Below the pieces are notes generated by a model that saw nothing but the letters and a program-made list of their open reading frames with translations, was not told where the DNA came from and made no database searches. A DNA stretch of 7,998 bases, from positions 1 to 7,998 of the forward strand of contig JACPVB010000128.1 of NCBI GenBank assembly GCA_016191985.1, read 5' to 3'. Positions within the stretch are counted from its first letter, which is position 1. The number at the start of each line of letters is the position of its first letter. The stretch comes from Chloroflexota bacterium. GTDB taxonomy: Bacteria > Chloroflexota > Anaerolineae > Anaerolineales > Villigracilaceae. This document shows, piece by piece, positions 1-6,172 of the stretch. The position numbers and the translations under genes are program-made.

Positions 1-1027
1 GAAGAATCGGAATCAGAAAACGCGCCTTCACACTGCCAACTCGTGGATTCCAAAACGCAAGGATGCCCAGCACATAAATAATGACGTAAATGTGCATCCA
101 CTCAAGTTTGGGTTTCCATGCCGCCATTCCCAACACGATGAGAATCAAAATAAACACATTGAGAACGAACGGCAGGAATTGCAAGCCAGACCCACCCAGA
201 AATGAATCCAGTCCTGAGCCGAAGATGGGGAATAGAGAGCCTGCTACAACTTCGTCGGCATAGCCCAGAACATTCGACCAGACCTGGCCGATCTTTTCGG
301 AGACCGAATTACCCAACACTTGCGCTTCATAACCAGAAGAAAAAATTGACCCACCATTTCTGCCATTGAACCACGCCAGGAAAAGAAACCCCGCCACGAA
401 AATGATAATGACCGTCCGCGCCTCTCGAAAGCGACGGGTCGTTAGCAGATAAAGGATCATTGCAATGACCAGGGAAATACCGATGGTTCGGATGAGCAGT
501 GCATAAAACGCAACCAGCGCCACCGCAATGAGAAGCCATATATTTTTACCGTCCGCCTGCTCGTTGATTTTGTCGAACACGACCAGCGCAAGCAGGGAGA
601 AAAACAAATACGCCGATTCAGACATCACGGTCACGGACGAGCCGATGAGCAGGGGATTCAACGCAACGAGTCCGATCAATATCTCAAGCAGGGGAGAGGC
701 CAGCCGCTTTGAGAAAAGTTTGTAGATCAAAAAGATAGATGCCAGCCAGAGGGAAAGCGAAAATAATTTTAGGATTATATAATTGGCAGGGAAAAGAAAA
801 GCAAGCGGCGTAAGCAAAATCGGCCAGCCGGGCGGGAAGGAGCGCTCGATTTGCGGGCGCGGAAAATTGATGAGCTGATACCCTTGTCCGCTGGAAAGGC
901 TTTTGGCGAGGATGATGTAATGCGCATCGTCGTAGGAGGTGCCCAGTTGAAGTGAGTCAAAGCGCAGGAATCCAAACACTGCGCTGATAATTACGAAAAT
1001 TGCCAGAATATATTTTTTCCAAAGCAT
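1..1027 (-). CDS. GT39/ArnT-like membrane glycosyltransferase, C-terminus beyond the left edge
   Basis: About 342 residues are readable on the minus strand from the ATG at 1027, with no stop before base 1, so the gene is cut by the window. The protein is very hydrophobic, with an N-terminal membrane helix (about residues 6-22) and many later ones. The first outer loop carries Asp33-Asp34 in YDDAHYIILAKSL, followed by SFPPGWPILL at about 63-72. An acidic pair in loop 1 followed by a PPG-Y/W-P segment is typical of GT-C enzymes of the PMT/ArnT (GT39) type, which move a sugar from a polyprenyl-phosphate donor to a lipid or protein on the outer face of the membrane. Acceptor and sugar cannot be told. 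It lies 59 bases downstream of the methyltransferase stop, on the same strand. I see no clear Shine-Dalgarno at this start. The fold is fairly sure; the precise activity is inference. Confidence 0.8.
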   Translation of the reverse strand, partial: MLWKKYILAIFVIISAVFGFLRFDSLQLGTSYDDAHYIILAKSLSSGQGYQLINFPRPQIERSFPPGWPILLTPLAFLFPANYIILKLFSLSLWLASIFLIYKLFSKRLASPLLEILIGLVALNPLLIGSSVTVMSESAYLFFSLLALVVFDKINEQADGKNIWLLIAVALVAFYALLIRTIGISLVIAMILYLLTTRRFREARTVIIIFVAGFLFLAWFNGRNGGSIFSSGYEAQVLGNSVSEKIGQVWSNVLGYADEVVAGSLFPIFGSGLDSFLGGSGLQFLPFVLNVFILILIVLGMAAWKPKLEWMHIYVIIYVLGILAFWNPRVGSVKARFLIPIL

Positions 1028-1060
1028 GATGGGCTTAATCTTATCAGGTTTGATTCTGGA

Positions 1061-1091
1061 AGTAGGGACACAGCGCCGCTGTGTCCCTACT
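1061..1091. repeat. 31-bp near-perfect palindrome (dispersed-repeat-like hairpin)
   Basis: The left arm AGTAGGGACACAGCG (1061-1075) is the exact reverse complement of the right arm (1077-1091) around a single central C. It overlaps the end of the minus-strand methyltransferase, whose TAG stop (1087-1089) is inside the right arm. There is no T-run after it on either strand, so it is not a typical intrinsic terminator. From memory, palindromes built on GTAGGGACAC recur between genes in Chloroflexota and some other bacteria, so I read it as one copy of a REP- or MITE-like element. The structure is seen directly; the repeat-family identity is not proven here. Confidence 0.75.
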
Positions 1092-1620
1092 GTTTCTGGA
1101 CAGATGCGGAATAAAACTCGCGCAGGAAGCGGGAGGGAGTCTTCGCCAGTAAACGCGGCTCGCCAAAGCCAGATTGGGCAGTCAGTTTTTTAAAGGTCTC
1201 AAACGAAAATGGATATGGAACCCAGGGATTTCCAGAGTCCACGTTGTATTCGACCACGAGCAAAATGCCGTTTGGTTTTAAAAATGAGCGAACGTGTGAG
1301 AGTACTTTCAGCCTGTCTTTGAAATAGTGCAGGGAATTTGCCGTCACAATGCCATCGAGCGGAGGAAGATCGAAAGGCCGTGAAAAATCATTCGGAAACA
1401 GAATCAGATTATCGGTCGTTTTGAAGCGAACATGGTGGGCATTCTCCAATTCCCGCAGGGACGATCTATCTTTATCCACCGCATAGATCGTCGCATCGAG
1501 TCCGATCAATTCGCGCAAGGCCAATGTGAATGCGCCGGAACCAGCTCCGAGGTCCGCCCACGAGCCGCCTTGATTCAGGTTTGCGGGTTTTAATAAGTTG
1601 ACGTGGTCATTGTGATCCAT
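1087..1620 (-). CDS. Class I SAM-dependent methyltransferase (small, 177 aa)
   Basis: This is a cytosolic Rossmann-fold methyltransferase of 177 residues. Motif I is WADLGAGSGAF (21-31), the glycine-rich loop that binds S-adenosylmethionine. YAVDKD (46-51) provides the acidic residue (Asp49) expected to hold the ribose hydroxyls. A TANSLHYFKD segment and FLKPNGILLVVEYN follow, as in the Methyltransf_11/25 group. The substrate cannot be read from the sequence. I chose the ATG at 1620 because the protein then begins MDHNDHVNLL, directly before the fold. The frame stays open upstream to 1779, but that part would run across the polX promoter and into polX. There is no visible Shine-Dalgarno, so the message may have little or no leader. 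The last codons (QKQ, stop) run into the palindrome, so the natural C-terminus may have been altered by it. The glycosyltransferase gene follows on the same strand. Confidence 0.82.
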   Translation of the reverse strand: MDHNDHVNLLKPANLNQGGSWADLGAGSGAFTLALRELIGLDATIYAVDKDRSSLRELENAHHVRFKTTDNLILFPNDFSRPFDLPPLDGIVTANSLHYFKDRLKVLSHVRSFLKPNGILLVVEYNVDSGNPWVPYPFSFETFKKLTAQSGFGEPRLLAKTPSRFLREFYSASVQKQ

Positions 1621-1705
1621 GCGGCGAATCGTATCATATAAAAAACATCCATCGGGCTTTTTTGTTTGCGCGTATAATCCGCTTATTCGCGAAAGGATTA
1701 TTGTT
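1621..1705. promoter_or_regulatory. Divergent intergenic region with polX promoter (-10 TATAAT at 1673-1678)
   Basis: These 85 bases separate the methyltransferase start (minus) from the polX start (plus). A consensus TATAAT lies at 1673-1678 on the plus strand, 27 bases before the polX ATG, giving an expected leader of about 20 bases. I see no good -35 at the usual spacing. The Shine-Dalgarno GAAAGGA (1691-1697) is 8 bases before the ATG at 1706 and decides that start. On the minus strand, TATGAT (1638-1633) could be the -10 for the methyltransferase, with transcription starting only a few bases before its ATG. That second call is weak. Confidence 0.5.
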
Positions 1706-3433
1706 ATGATGAATAACAAACAACTTGCAGATACGTTTACACTGATCGCCAATTTATTAGAAATCAAAGGCGAGATCATTTATAAAACCCTGGCCTATCG
1801 CAAGGCCGCCGAAAACCTCATGGGGCTTGGGCGTGAGGCTTCGGAATATTGGAAGGAGGGCAAGCTCAAGGAAATCCCCGGCGTGGGCCAGGCCATTGCC
1901 GAAAAAATTGACGAATTGCTTTCCACCGGCAAACTTGGATTTTTGGAAAAATTAAAAAAGGAAGTGCCTGAAGAACTGGCAGGATGGCTGCAAGTGCCCG
2001 GGCTTGGACCGAAAAAGATCGCGCTGATTTGGAAGACGTTAAACATCACGGCTCTTGCGGACCTGGAAGCTGCCGCGAAAAACGGACAGATTCGCGACCT
2101 GCCCGGCATGGGCGCCAAGTCTGAGACTGCGATTTTGGAAGGGATTGCATCCCTTGCCCGCAGGTCGGGGAGGTTGCCGCTGGGGCGGGCCTATCCGCTG
2201 GCGCAGGAGATCATTGGTCAACTCAAAAAGGTGAAGGGAGTCGTCGCAGCGGAACCCGCTGGCAGTTTAAGAAGGATGCGTTCGACGGTCGGCGATCTTG
2301 ATATTTTGGTGGCGGCCAAAGATTCATCGGCAGTGATGGAAGCCTTTGTCAATCTTAAAGGTGTCAGCCGCGTTTTAGGGAAAGGTGAAATGAAAGCCAG
2401 CGTCGAATTTATGGATGGCGTGCGCGCGCAATTGTGGGTGCATGCGCCTGAAAAATTCGGAACGGCTTTGCAATATGCAACAGGCTCGAAAGATCATAAT
2501 GTTGCCCTGCGCCAGATTGCGTTGGATAAAGGGTTGTCGTTATCCGAGCATTCGTTGACGAAGACAAAAGGTAAGGGAGAAATTCTTTGCGCCACAGAAG
2601 AAGAAGTTTATAAAACGTTGGGCCTGCCGTGGATTCCGCCCGAACTGCGCGAAGATCGCGGCGAGGTGACTGCGGCGAAGGCCAACAAACTTCCGAAGTT
2701 GATCGAGATCAAAGATATCAAAACAAATTTGCACGCGCATTCCACGCACAGCGATGGAAAATTAACCATGCTGGAAATGGCGCGCGTCGCCGCAAAACGC
2801 GGACTCAAAGCGATTGCGTTCACCGATCATTCTGTGGGGCTGGGCGTTGCAAATGGCATGTCCATGGAAAGGCACAAAGAGCAGGCCGCTGAAATTAAAA
2901 AGATTCAAAAACAACTTGGCGATGAAATCCTTGTTCTTCATGCAACGGAAGTGGAAATAAAAGCCGATGGTTCGCTGGATTACCCCGATGATTTTCTTGC
3001 TTCGCTCGATCTTGTGGTGGCTTCGCTGCATTCCAGTTTGCGCCAGCCGCGCGAGAAAGTGACGGAACGATTATTGAAAGCGGTGAACAATCCGCACGTG
3101 GATATCATCGGTCATCCAACGGGGCGTGAAATTCCAGACCGCGAGGGCGCGGATTTGGACATGGAAGCGATTTTGAAAGCCGCCGCGAAATCCGGTGTGG
3201 CGATGGAGATCAGCGCCCAACCCTCGCGCCTCGATCTTGACGATGGGCTTGCCCGCCGCGCGAAGGAATTGGGCGTCCTTCTCAGCATCAACACGGACGC
3301 GCATTCCGAAGGCGATTTGGATTTTCTTCATTATGGCGTTGCGATTGCGCGGCGTGCCTGGCTGGAGCCGAAAGATGTCATCAATACGTGGACGGCGAAG
3401 AAGTTAACGGACTGGTTGAAAAAAAGGGGATAA
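1706..3433 (+). CDS. polX: DNA polymerase X family protein with C-terminal PHP nuclease domain (PolX)
   Basis: This is a 575-residue protein, close to the length of Bacillus subtilis PolX (about 570), acting in base-excision and gap-filling DNA repair. The N-terminal 8-kDa-like domain has helix-hairpin-helix motifs near IPGVGQAIAEKI (57-68), VPGLGPKKI (97-105) and LPGMGAKSE (132-140). The palm has GSLRRMRSTVGDLDI (186-200), with catalytic Asp197 and Asp199, and the TGSKDHNVALRQIA block (259-272). The third palm carboxylate, expected near 242, is Gln in GVRAQLWV (238-245). The PHP domain (about 340-575) keeps its metal ligands: His343, His345, Asp350, His375, Glu415, His442, His470, Asp531 and His533, so the 3'-5' exonuclease/AP-endonuclease site looks intact. 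The frame opens at 1619, but the family begins at MMNNKQLADTF, and the Shine-Dalgarno GAAAGGA supports 1706. A small membrane gene follows after 4 bases. Confidence 0.95.
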   Translation: MMNNKQLADTFTLIANLLEIKGEIIYKTLAYRKAAENLMGLGREASEYWKEGKLKEIPGVGQAIAEKIDELLSTGKLGFLEKLKKEVPEELAGWLQVPGLGPKKIALIWKTLNITALADLEAAAKNGQIRDLPGMGAKSETAILEGIASLARRSGRLPLGRAYPLAQEIIGQLKKVKGVVAAEPAGSLRRMRSTVGDLDILVAAKDSSAVMEAFVNLKGVSRVLGKGEMKASVEFMDGVRAQLWVHAPEKFGTALQYATGSKDHNVALRQIALDKGLSLSEHSLTKTKGKGEILCATEEEVYKTLGLPWIPPELREDRGEVTAAKANKLPKLIEIKDIKTNLHAHSTHSDGKLTMLEMARVAAKRGLKAIAFTDHSVGLGVANGMSMERHKEQAAEIKKIQKQLGDEILVLHATEVEIKADGSLDYPDDFLASLDLVVASLHSSLRQPREKVTERLLKAVNNPHVDIIGHPTGREIPDREGADLDMEAILKAAAKSGVAMEISAQPSRLDLDDGLARRAKELGVLLSINTDAHSEGDLDFLHYGVAIARRAWLEPKDVINTWTAKKLTDWLKKRG

Positions 3434-3437
3434 GCAT

Positions 3438-3659
3438 ATGAACCATCAGCCGAATAAACGCGTGATCTTTATGATCTCCGGCGCAACGGACATTCTCTTG
3501 GGCGGCGTTGTCCTGCTGATTTACTTCGGCCTGCTGCCGTTCGATATTTCTGGCTGGGGTATTCTGCGCTGGGCGATCGGCGTGATCGGCGCACTCTTGT
3601 TCTTTTCAGGGATCGCCGTGTTTACATACTTTTTATCGAAATCTGATTCTTCAGAGTAA
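3438..3659 (+). CDS. Small two-helix membrane protein, function unknown
   Basis: This 73-residue protein begins 4 bases after the polX stop. The Shine-Dalgarno AGGGGA, inside the last polX codons, ends 7 bases before the ATG, so it is very likely cotranscribed and perhaps translationally coupled with polX. It has a short polar N-terminus (MNHQPNKR), a first membrane helix at about 9-31, a short loop with FDISGWG, a second helix at about 42-65 and a polar, acidic tail (SKSDSSE). I see no cysteine pair, catalytic motif or lipobox. I do not recognise the family. A link to DNA repair is not implied by the sequence; such small membrane proteins often follow unrelated genes. Confidence 0.75.
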   Translation: MNHQPNKRVIFMISGATDILLGGVVLLIYFGLLPFDISGWGILRWAIGVIGALLFFSGIAVFTYFLSKSDSSE

Positions 3660-3710
3660 AACGTTCCCATGCTAAAACCTTGAGCCTGAATAAAAGGAAA
3701 GGATGCAAGG

Positions 3711-4004
3711 ATGAAGGAAATTGTGTTTCGGCTTATCGTAAGTGTCATTCTTGCGGTTGCCTTGTTCCTGGTTACCACCTGGTTATGGTGGTGGTATCAG
3801 GTTTCGCGCATATCGGACCTGTTTCCTTTTGGCTTTCCGCTTCGGTTTTACGAGGCGTGGGGACCGTGTCCGCCGGGTGAGAATTGTTCAGAATTCAATG
3901 CCCTGTGGCTGGTTATTGATCTGCTTTTCTGGTATCTTGTGAGTACCCTGCTTGTGAATTGGTTTCGGAAATCATCCCGTTCGCAGATGGGCGCAAAAAT
4001 ATAA
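3711..4004 (+). CDS. Small membrane protein with a CPPGENC outer loop, function unknown
   Basis: This 97-residue protein has two predicted membrane helices at about 4-28 and 64-85. Between them is a loop of about 35 residues containing GFPLRFYEAWGPCPPGENC. Cys53 and Cys59 are spaced so that they could form a disulfide on the outer face. The first helix ends in an aromatic belt (WLWWWYQ), typical of the membrane interface, and the C-terminus is basic (RKSSRSQMGAK), which suggests both ends are in the cytoplasm. A Shine-Dalgarno AAGGAAAGGA (3694-3703) lies 7 bases before the ATG. An ATG at 3703 is in another frame and lacks a good site. The gene follows the previous small membrane gene by 51 bases, and the prs start is 12 bases downstream. 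I do not recognise a named family. Confidence 0.72.
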   Translation: MKEIVFRLIVSVILAVALFLVTTWLWWWYQVSRISDLFPFGFPLRFYEAWGPCPPGENCSEFNALWLVIDLLFWYLVSTLLVNWFRKSSRSQMGAKI

Positions 4005-4016
4005 TACGGAGTAACG

Positions 4017-4991
4017 ATGGTAGATACCTCAATCCCCGCCGCCGAGGTGCGTTTTTTCAGCGGCAGTTCCAACCCAAAGCTGGCCGAAAATATTGCCTCA
4101 AAATTAGGCGTGCCTTTGGATGCAACCCACATCACACGTTTCAGTAATGACAATATGTATATTCAGTTGGGGGCGAGCGTGCGTTACCGCCGCGTATATA
4201 TTGTGCAGTCGCTTTCGCAGCCGGTCAACGATCATTTGATGGAATTGTTAATGATGATCGACATTGCGCGCGGCGCGGCGGCTTCGGAAGTCCATGCAAT
4301 CATCCCTTATTATTCATTTGGCCGCTCAGACAAAAAAGACGCGCCTCGTATTTCGATCACTGCACGTTTGGTGGCAGATTTGTTAAAGACCGCCGGCGCC
4401 ACCCATGTAATGAGCATGATGTTCCATTCACCGCAAGTGCATGGTTTTTTTGGCGTTCCAACCGACCCGCTAAGCAGCCGTTTGGTCTTCAAGGAATATC
4501 TGGATACCTGTGACTTGAGCGGGACTATCGTTGTTGCACCGGATATGGGACAGGCAAAATCCGCGGCTCGTTTTGCGCGGACGCTGAGCCTGCCCGTGGC
4601 GGCGGGCAACAAGGAGCGGGTTTCAGATACGGATGTGATCATTGGCGGGCTGGTGGGGAATCAGGTGAAGGGTCACAAACGCGCTCTGATCTATGATGAT
4701 GAGATTGCCACGGGCGGTTCCATTTTGGAATTGAGCCGGGTACTTGTGAAAGAGGGGATCGAGGATATTATGGTGATGTGTACGCACGGCGTATTCAGCC
4801 GCGGCGGGTTGGACCGGCTGGTGGTTGTGCCGCAGATCAGCGAGATCGTCACGACGGATACGGTCCATATTCCGGCGGAGAAGATGCACCCGAAATTGAG
4901 GGTGCTGTCTGTGGCGAAAGTGTTTGCCGACGCGATCCGTCACAATTTTAATCATGAGTCGATCAGCGATCTGTTTGTTTTTGGAGAGTAG
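4017..4991 (+). CDS. prs: Ribose-phosphate pyrophosphokinase (PRPP synthetase), divergent
   Basis: This 324-residue cytosolic enzyme would make 5-phosphoribosyl-1-pyrophosphate from ribose 5-phosphate and ATP, for purine, pyrimidine, histidine, tryptophan and NAD synthesis. Length and domain order fit the family: an N-terminal half with FSNDNMYIQLGASVR (42-56) and PYYSFGRSDKKD (97-108), where Arg103 matches the ATP-contacting Arg; His137 in FHSPQVHGFFGVP; Asp176 in VVAPDMG; flexible-loop Lys199 and Arg201 in NKER; and the PRPP-binding loop YDDEIATGGSI (226-236). Several signature positions differ from the usual bacterial enzyme: DLHA is MFHS, ARQD is GRSD, and the loop reads DDEIATGGS rather than DDxIDTxGT. 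The Shine-Dalgarno CGGAG (4007-4011) is 5 bases before the ATG. A TATAAT at 4000-4005 overlaps the upstream stop codon but is too close to leave the ribosome site in a leader. The family is sure; kinetics or a paralogue role are open. Confidence 0.9.
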   Translation: MVDTSIPAAEVRFFSGSSNPKLAENIASKLGVPLDATHITRFSNDNMYIQLGASVRYRRVYIVQSLSQPVNDHLMELLMMIDIARGAAASEVHAIIPYYSFGRSDKKDAPRISITARLVADLLKTAGATHVMSMMFHSPQVHGFFGVPTDPLSSRLVFKEYLDTCDLSGTIVVAPDMGQAKSAARFARTLSLPVAAGNKERVSDTDVIIGGLVGNQVKGHKRALIYDDEIATGGSILELSRVLVKEGIEDIMVMCTHGVFSRGGLDRLVVVPQISEIVTTDTVHIPAEKMHPKLRVLSVAKVFADAIRHNFNHESISDLFVFGE

Positions 4992-5009
4992 CCGCATTGA
5001 AAACGAATG

Positions 5010-5035
5010 TATAATTTAAGGAGAAGGAGGCACGT
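5010..5035 (+). promoter_or_regulatory. Ferritin -10 box and tandem Shine-Dalgarno
   Basis: A consensus TATAAT (5010-5015) precedes two ribosome binding sites, AAGGAG (5018-5023) and AAGGAGG (5024-5030), the second 5 bases before the ATG at 5036. No good -35 is visible. The near-perfect second site fixes the start and suggests efficient translation. I see no clear Fur- or PerR-like palindrome overlapping the box. Confidence 0.5.
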
Positions 5036-5530
5036 ATGATAAGCAAAACGATGCAAGACGCACTGAATGACCAGATCAACAAAGAGTTGTATTCCTCTTA
5101 CCTATATCTTTCGATGGCCGCCTATTTTGAAGATAGAAACCTGCCCGGTTTTGCGCACTGGATGCGGGTGCAGGAGGCGGAAGAACGCGAACACGCCATG
5201 AAGCTCTATGACTTCCTTCTGGAGCGGGGCGGGAAGGTGGCTCTCCAAACCATCGCTGCGCCAAAGACCGAATGGGCATCCACTTTGGAGGTTGCCCAGG
5301 AGGTGGCGGCGCACGAGGCCAATGTCACGGCTTCGATATATGTGCTGTATGAAACTGCTTTAAAAGAGAAGGACTATCCCGCGCAGGTTATGCTGCAATG
5401 GTTCATTACGGAGCAGGTGGAGGAAGAGAAGAACGCCGCTGAGATCGTGGCGAATTTGAAGTTGATCGAGGAACGCGGCACGGCCGTGTTAATGCTTGAT
5501 CACCGCCTGTCGAAACGCGGCGGGGAATAG
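5036..5530 (+). CDS. ftnA: Bacterial non-heme ferritin (FtnA-like)
   Basis: This is a 164-residue four-helix ferritin that would assemble into a 24-subunit shell in the cytoplasm, oxidise Fe(II) and store it as mineral. The ferroxidase residues fall at the same numbers as in Escherichia coli FtnA: Glu17, Glu50, His53, Glu94 and Gln127, together with Tyr24. Third-site residues Glu49, Glu126, Glu129 and Glu130 are also present. NKELYSSYLYLSMAAYFE (15-32) and QEAEEREHAMK (46-56) are diagnostic. There is no heme-binding methionine pattern to suggest bacterioferritin, and no targeting peptide for an encapsulin. The gene lies 44 bases after prs, has its own strong ribosome site, and is closed by an intrinsic terminator 10 bases past its stop. 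It is likely iron- or oxidant-responsive by analogy, but no operator is evident. Confidence 0.95.
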   Translation: MISKTMQDALNDQINKELYSSYLYLSMAAYFEDRNLPGFAHWMRVQEAEEREHAMKLYDFLLERGGKVALQTIAAPKTEWASTLEVAQEVAAHEANVTASIYVLYETALKEKDYPAQVMLQWFITEQVEEEKNAAEIVANLKLIEERGTAVLMLDHRLSKRGGE

Positions 5531-5539
5531 ACCATGCTT

Positions 5540-5579
5540 AAGACCCTGAAAGCATTCAATGCTTTTAGGGTCTTTTTTT
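5540..5579 (+). terminator. Strong intrinsic terminator after ferritin
   Basis: The arms AAGACCCTGAAAGCAT (5540-5555) and ATGCTTTTAGGGTCTT (5559-5574) pair over 16 bases with one G-U wobble around the loop TCA. A run of T (5573-5579) follows. The T-run is on the plus strand only, so it ends rightward transcription from the ferritin side. Its end is 3 bases from the Shine-Dalgarno of the next gene. Confidence 0.92.
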
Positions 5580-5591
5580 ATCAGGAGATTT

Positions 5592-6032
5592 ATGGAAATT
5601 GTGATTCGCCGTGCCACGCTGGACGATAAGGCTGAATGGTTTAACATGCGTAAGGGCATTTGGCCTGATGCGCCGGATGAATATTTGGATTTTGATATGG
5701 ACGATATTCTCGAAAGTGGGAATGATGCGGTTTTTTTTGCCTTGCTGGATGGCAGACCCGTAGGGATGATCGAGACGCGGATTCGAGAATATGGGGAGGG
5801 GTGTGAAACCAGTCCCATTGGCTATATCGAGGGGTGGTTCGTGTATCCAGAACTGCGTGGACAGGGGATTGCTGGGACGCTGACCCAGGCGGCGGAGGAT
5901 TGGGCGCGTGGAAAGGGTTGTACCGAGATGGCATCAGATACCTGGCTGGATAATGAGGTCAGTATCCGTGCACATGTGAAGCTGGGATATTACGAGGTGG
6001 AGAGACTTGTCCACTTTGTGAAGCAGCTATGA
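5592..6032 (+). CDS. GNAT acetyltransferase, aminoglycoside 6'-N-acetyltransferase-like
   Basis: This is a 146-residue acetyl-CoA-dependent N-acetyltransferase. The acetyl-CoA loop is RGQGIAGTL (89-97). The whole layout follows the AAC(6')-I group that includes AAC(6')-Ic and -Iy: WP at 24-25, GCETSP (70-75), IEGWFVYPELR (79-89), then KGCTEMASDT (108-117), an Asn and Ser near 121-124, His128, LGYYEVERLVHF (131-142) and a length of about 146. In those enzymes the 6'-amino group of aminoglycosides is acetylated. A chromosomal copy in an environmental bacterium may have another natural amine substrate, so the drug activity is inference. I chose the ATG at 5592, not the in-frame one at 5559, because 5559 is inside the terminator and AGGAG (5583-5587) precedes 5592. 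The gene stands alone; no promoter of its own is obvious between the terminator and the start. Confidence 0.85.
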   Translation: MEIVIRRATLDDKAEWFNMRKGIWPDAPDEYLDFDMDDILESGNDAVFFALLDGRPVGMIETRIREYGEGCETSPIGYIEGWFVYPELRGQGIAGTLTQAAEDWARGKGCTEMASDTWLDNEVSIRAHVKLGYYEVERLVHFVKQL

Positions 6033-6172
6033 AGGGAGAATCTGCTGGAGAAAACAGGAGCAGGTTGAGGCGCGGTTGGAGGCGAAAGTCGTCAAAAGTG
6101 GTTAAAAAATTCGCTGTTTCTCCCATTATAATTGCCTTACATTTCCTTTCCGGTTTGAATTTTTGGCTTTAA
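6029..6172 (+). CDS. Possible 47-aa basic membrane-anchored peptide (doubtful)
   Basis: An ATG overlapping the acetyltransferase stop (ATGA at 6029-6032) opens a 47-residue frame. It has a very basic first half (RSRLRRGWRRKSSKVVKK) and a hydrophobic second half (FAVSPIIIALHFLSGLNFWL). The overlap is the arrangement used in translational coupling, and the basic-then-hydrophobic pattern would fit a small membrane peptide. Against it, there is no Shine-Dalgarno, the frame runs across AT-rich promoter-like sequence, and another frame over 6031-6105 looks equally protein-like. I think chance is more likely than not. Confidence 0.2.
   Translation: MKGESAGENRSRLRRGWRRKSSKVVKKFAVSPIIIALHFLSGLNFWL

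Noticed and set aside
1061..1091. Reading the palindrome as an intrinsic terminator
   Set aside because: No T-run follows on either strand, and the next gene on the minus strand begins soon after.
1686..1693. TTCGCGAA palindrome between the polX -10 box and Shine-Dalgarno, considered as a repressor (SOS-type) operator
   Set aside because: An 8-base palindrome is expected often by chance, and it matches no LexA box I can name for this lineage.
1619..1705. In-frame upstream extension of polX by 29 residues
   Set aside because: It would contain the TATAAT box and the Shine-Dalgarno, and the family N-terminus begins at the ATG at 1706.
1621..1779. In-frame upstream extension of the methyltransferase by 53 residues
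   Set aside because: It would overlap the start of polX on the other strand and adds no recognisable domain; the fold begins right after the ATG at 1620.
2629..2892. Alternative plus-strand frame inside polX
   Set aside because: Composition is Arg/Gln-rich and low in structure, as expected of an out-of-frame reading; the PHP domain occupies the real frame.
4623..4997. Long open frame on the minus strand opposite prs
   Set aside because: It is antisense to a clearly coding gene, has no family-like segments and no ribosome site; likewise the minus-strand frames at 3848-4153 and 6641-7114.
5559..5591. Earlier ATG for the acetyltransferase
   Set aside because: It lies inside the terminator stem, has no ribosome site, and the family starts at the MEIVIRRAT segment.
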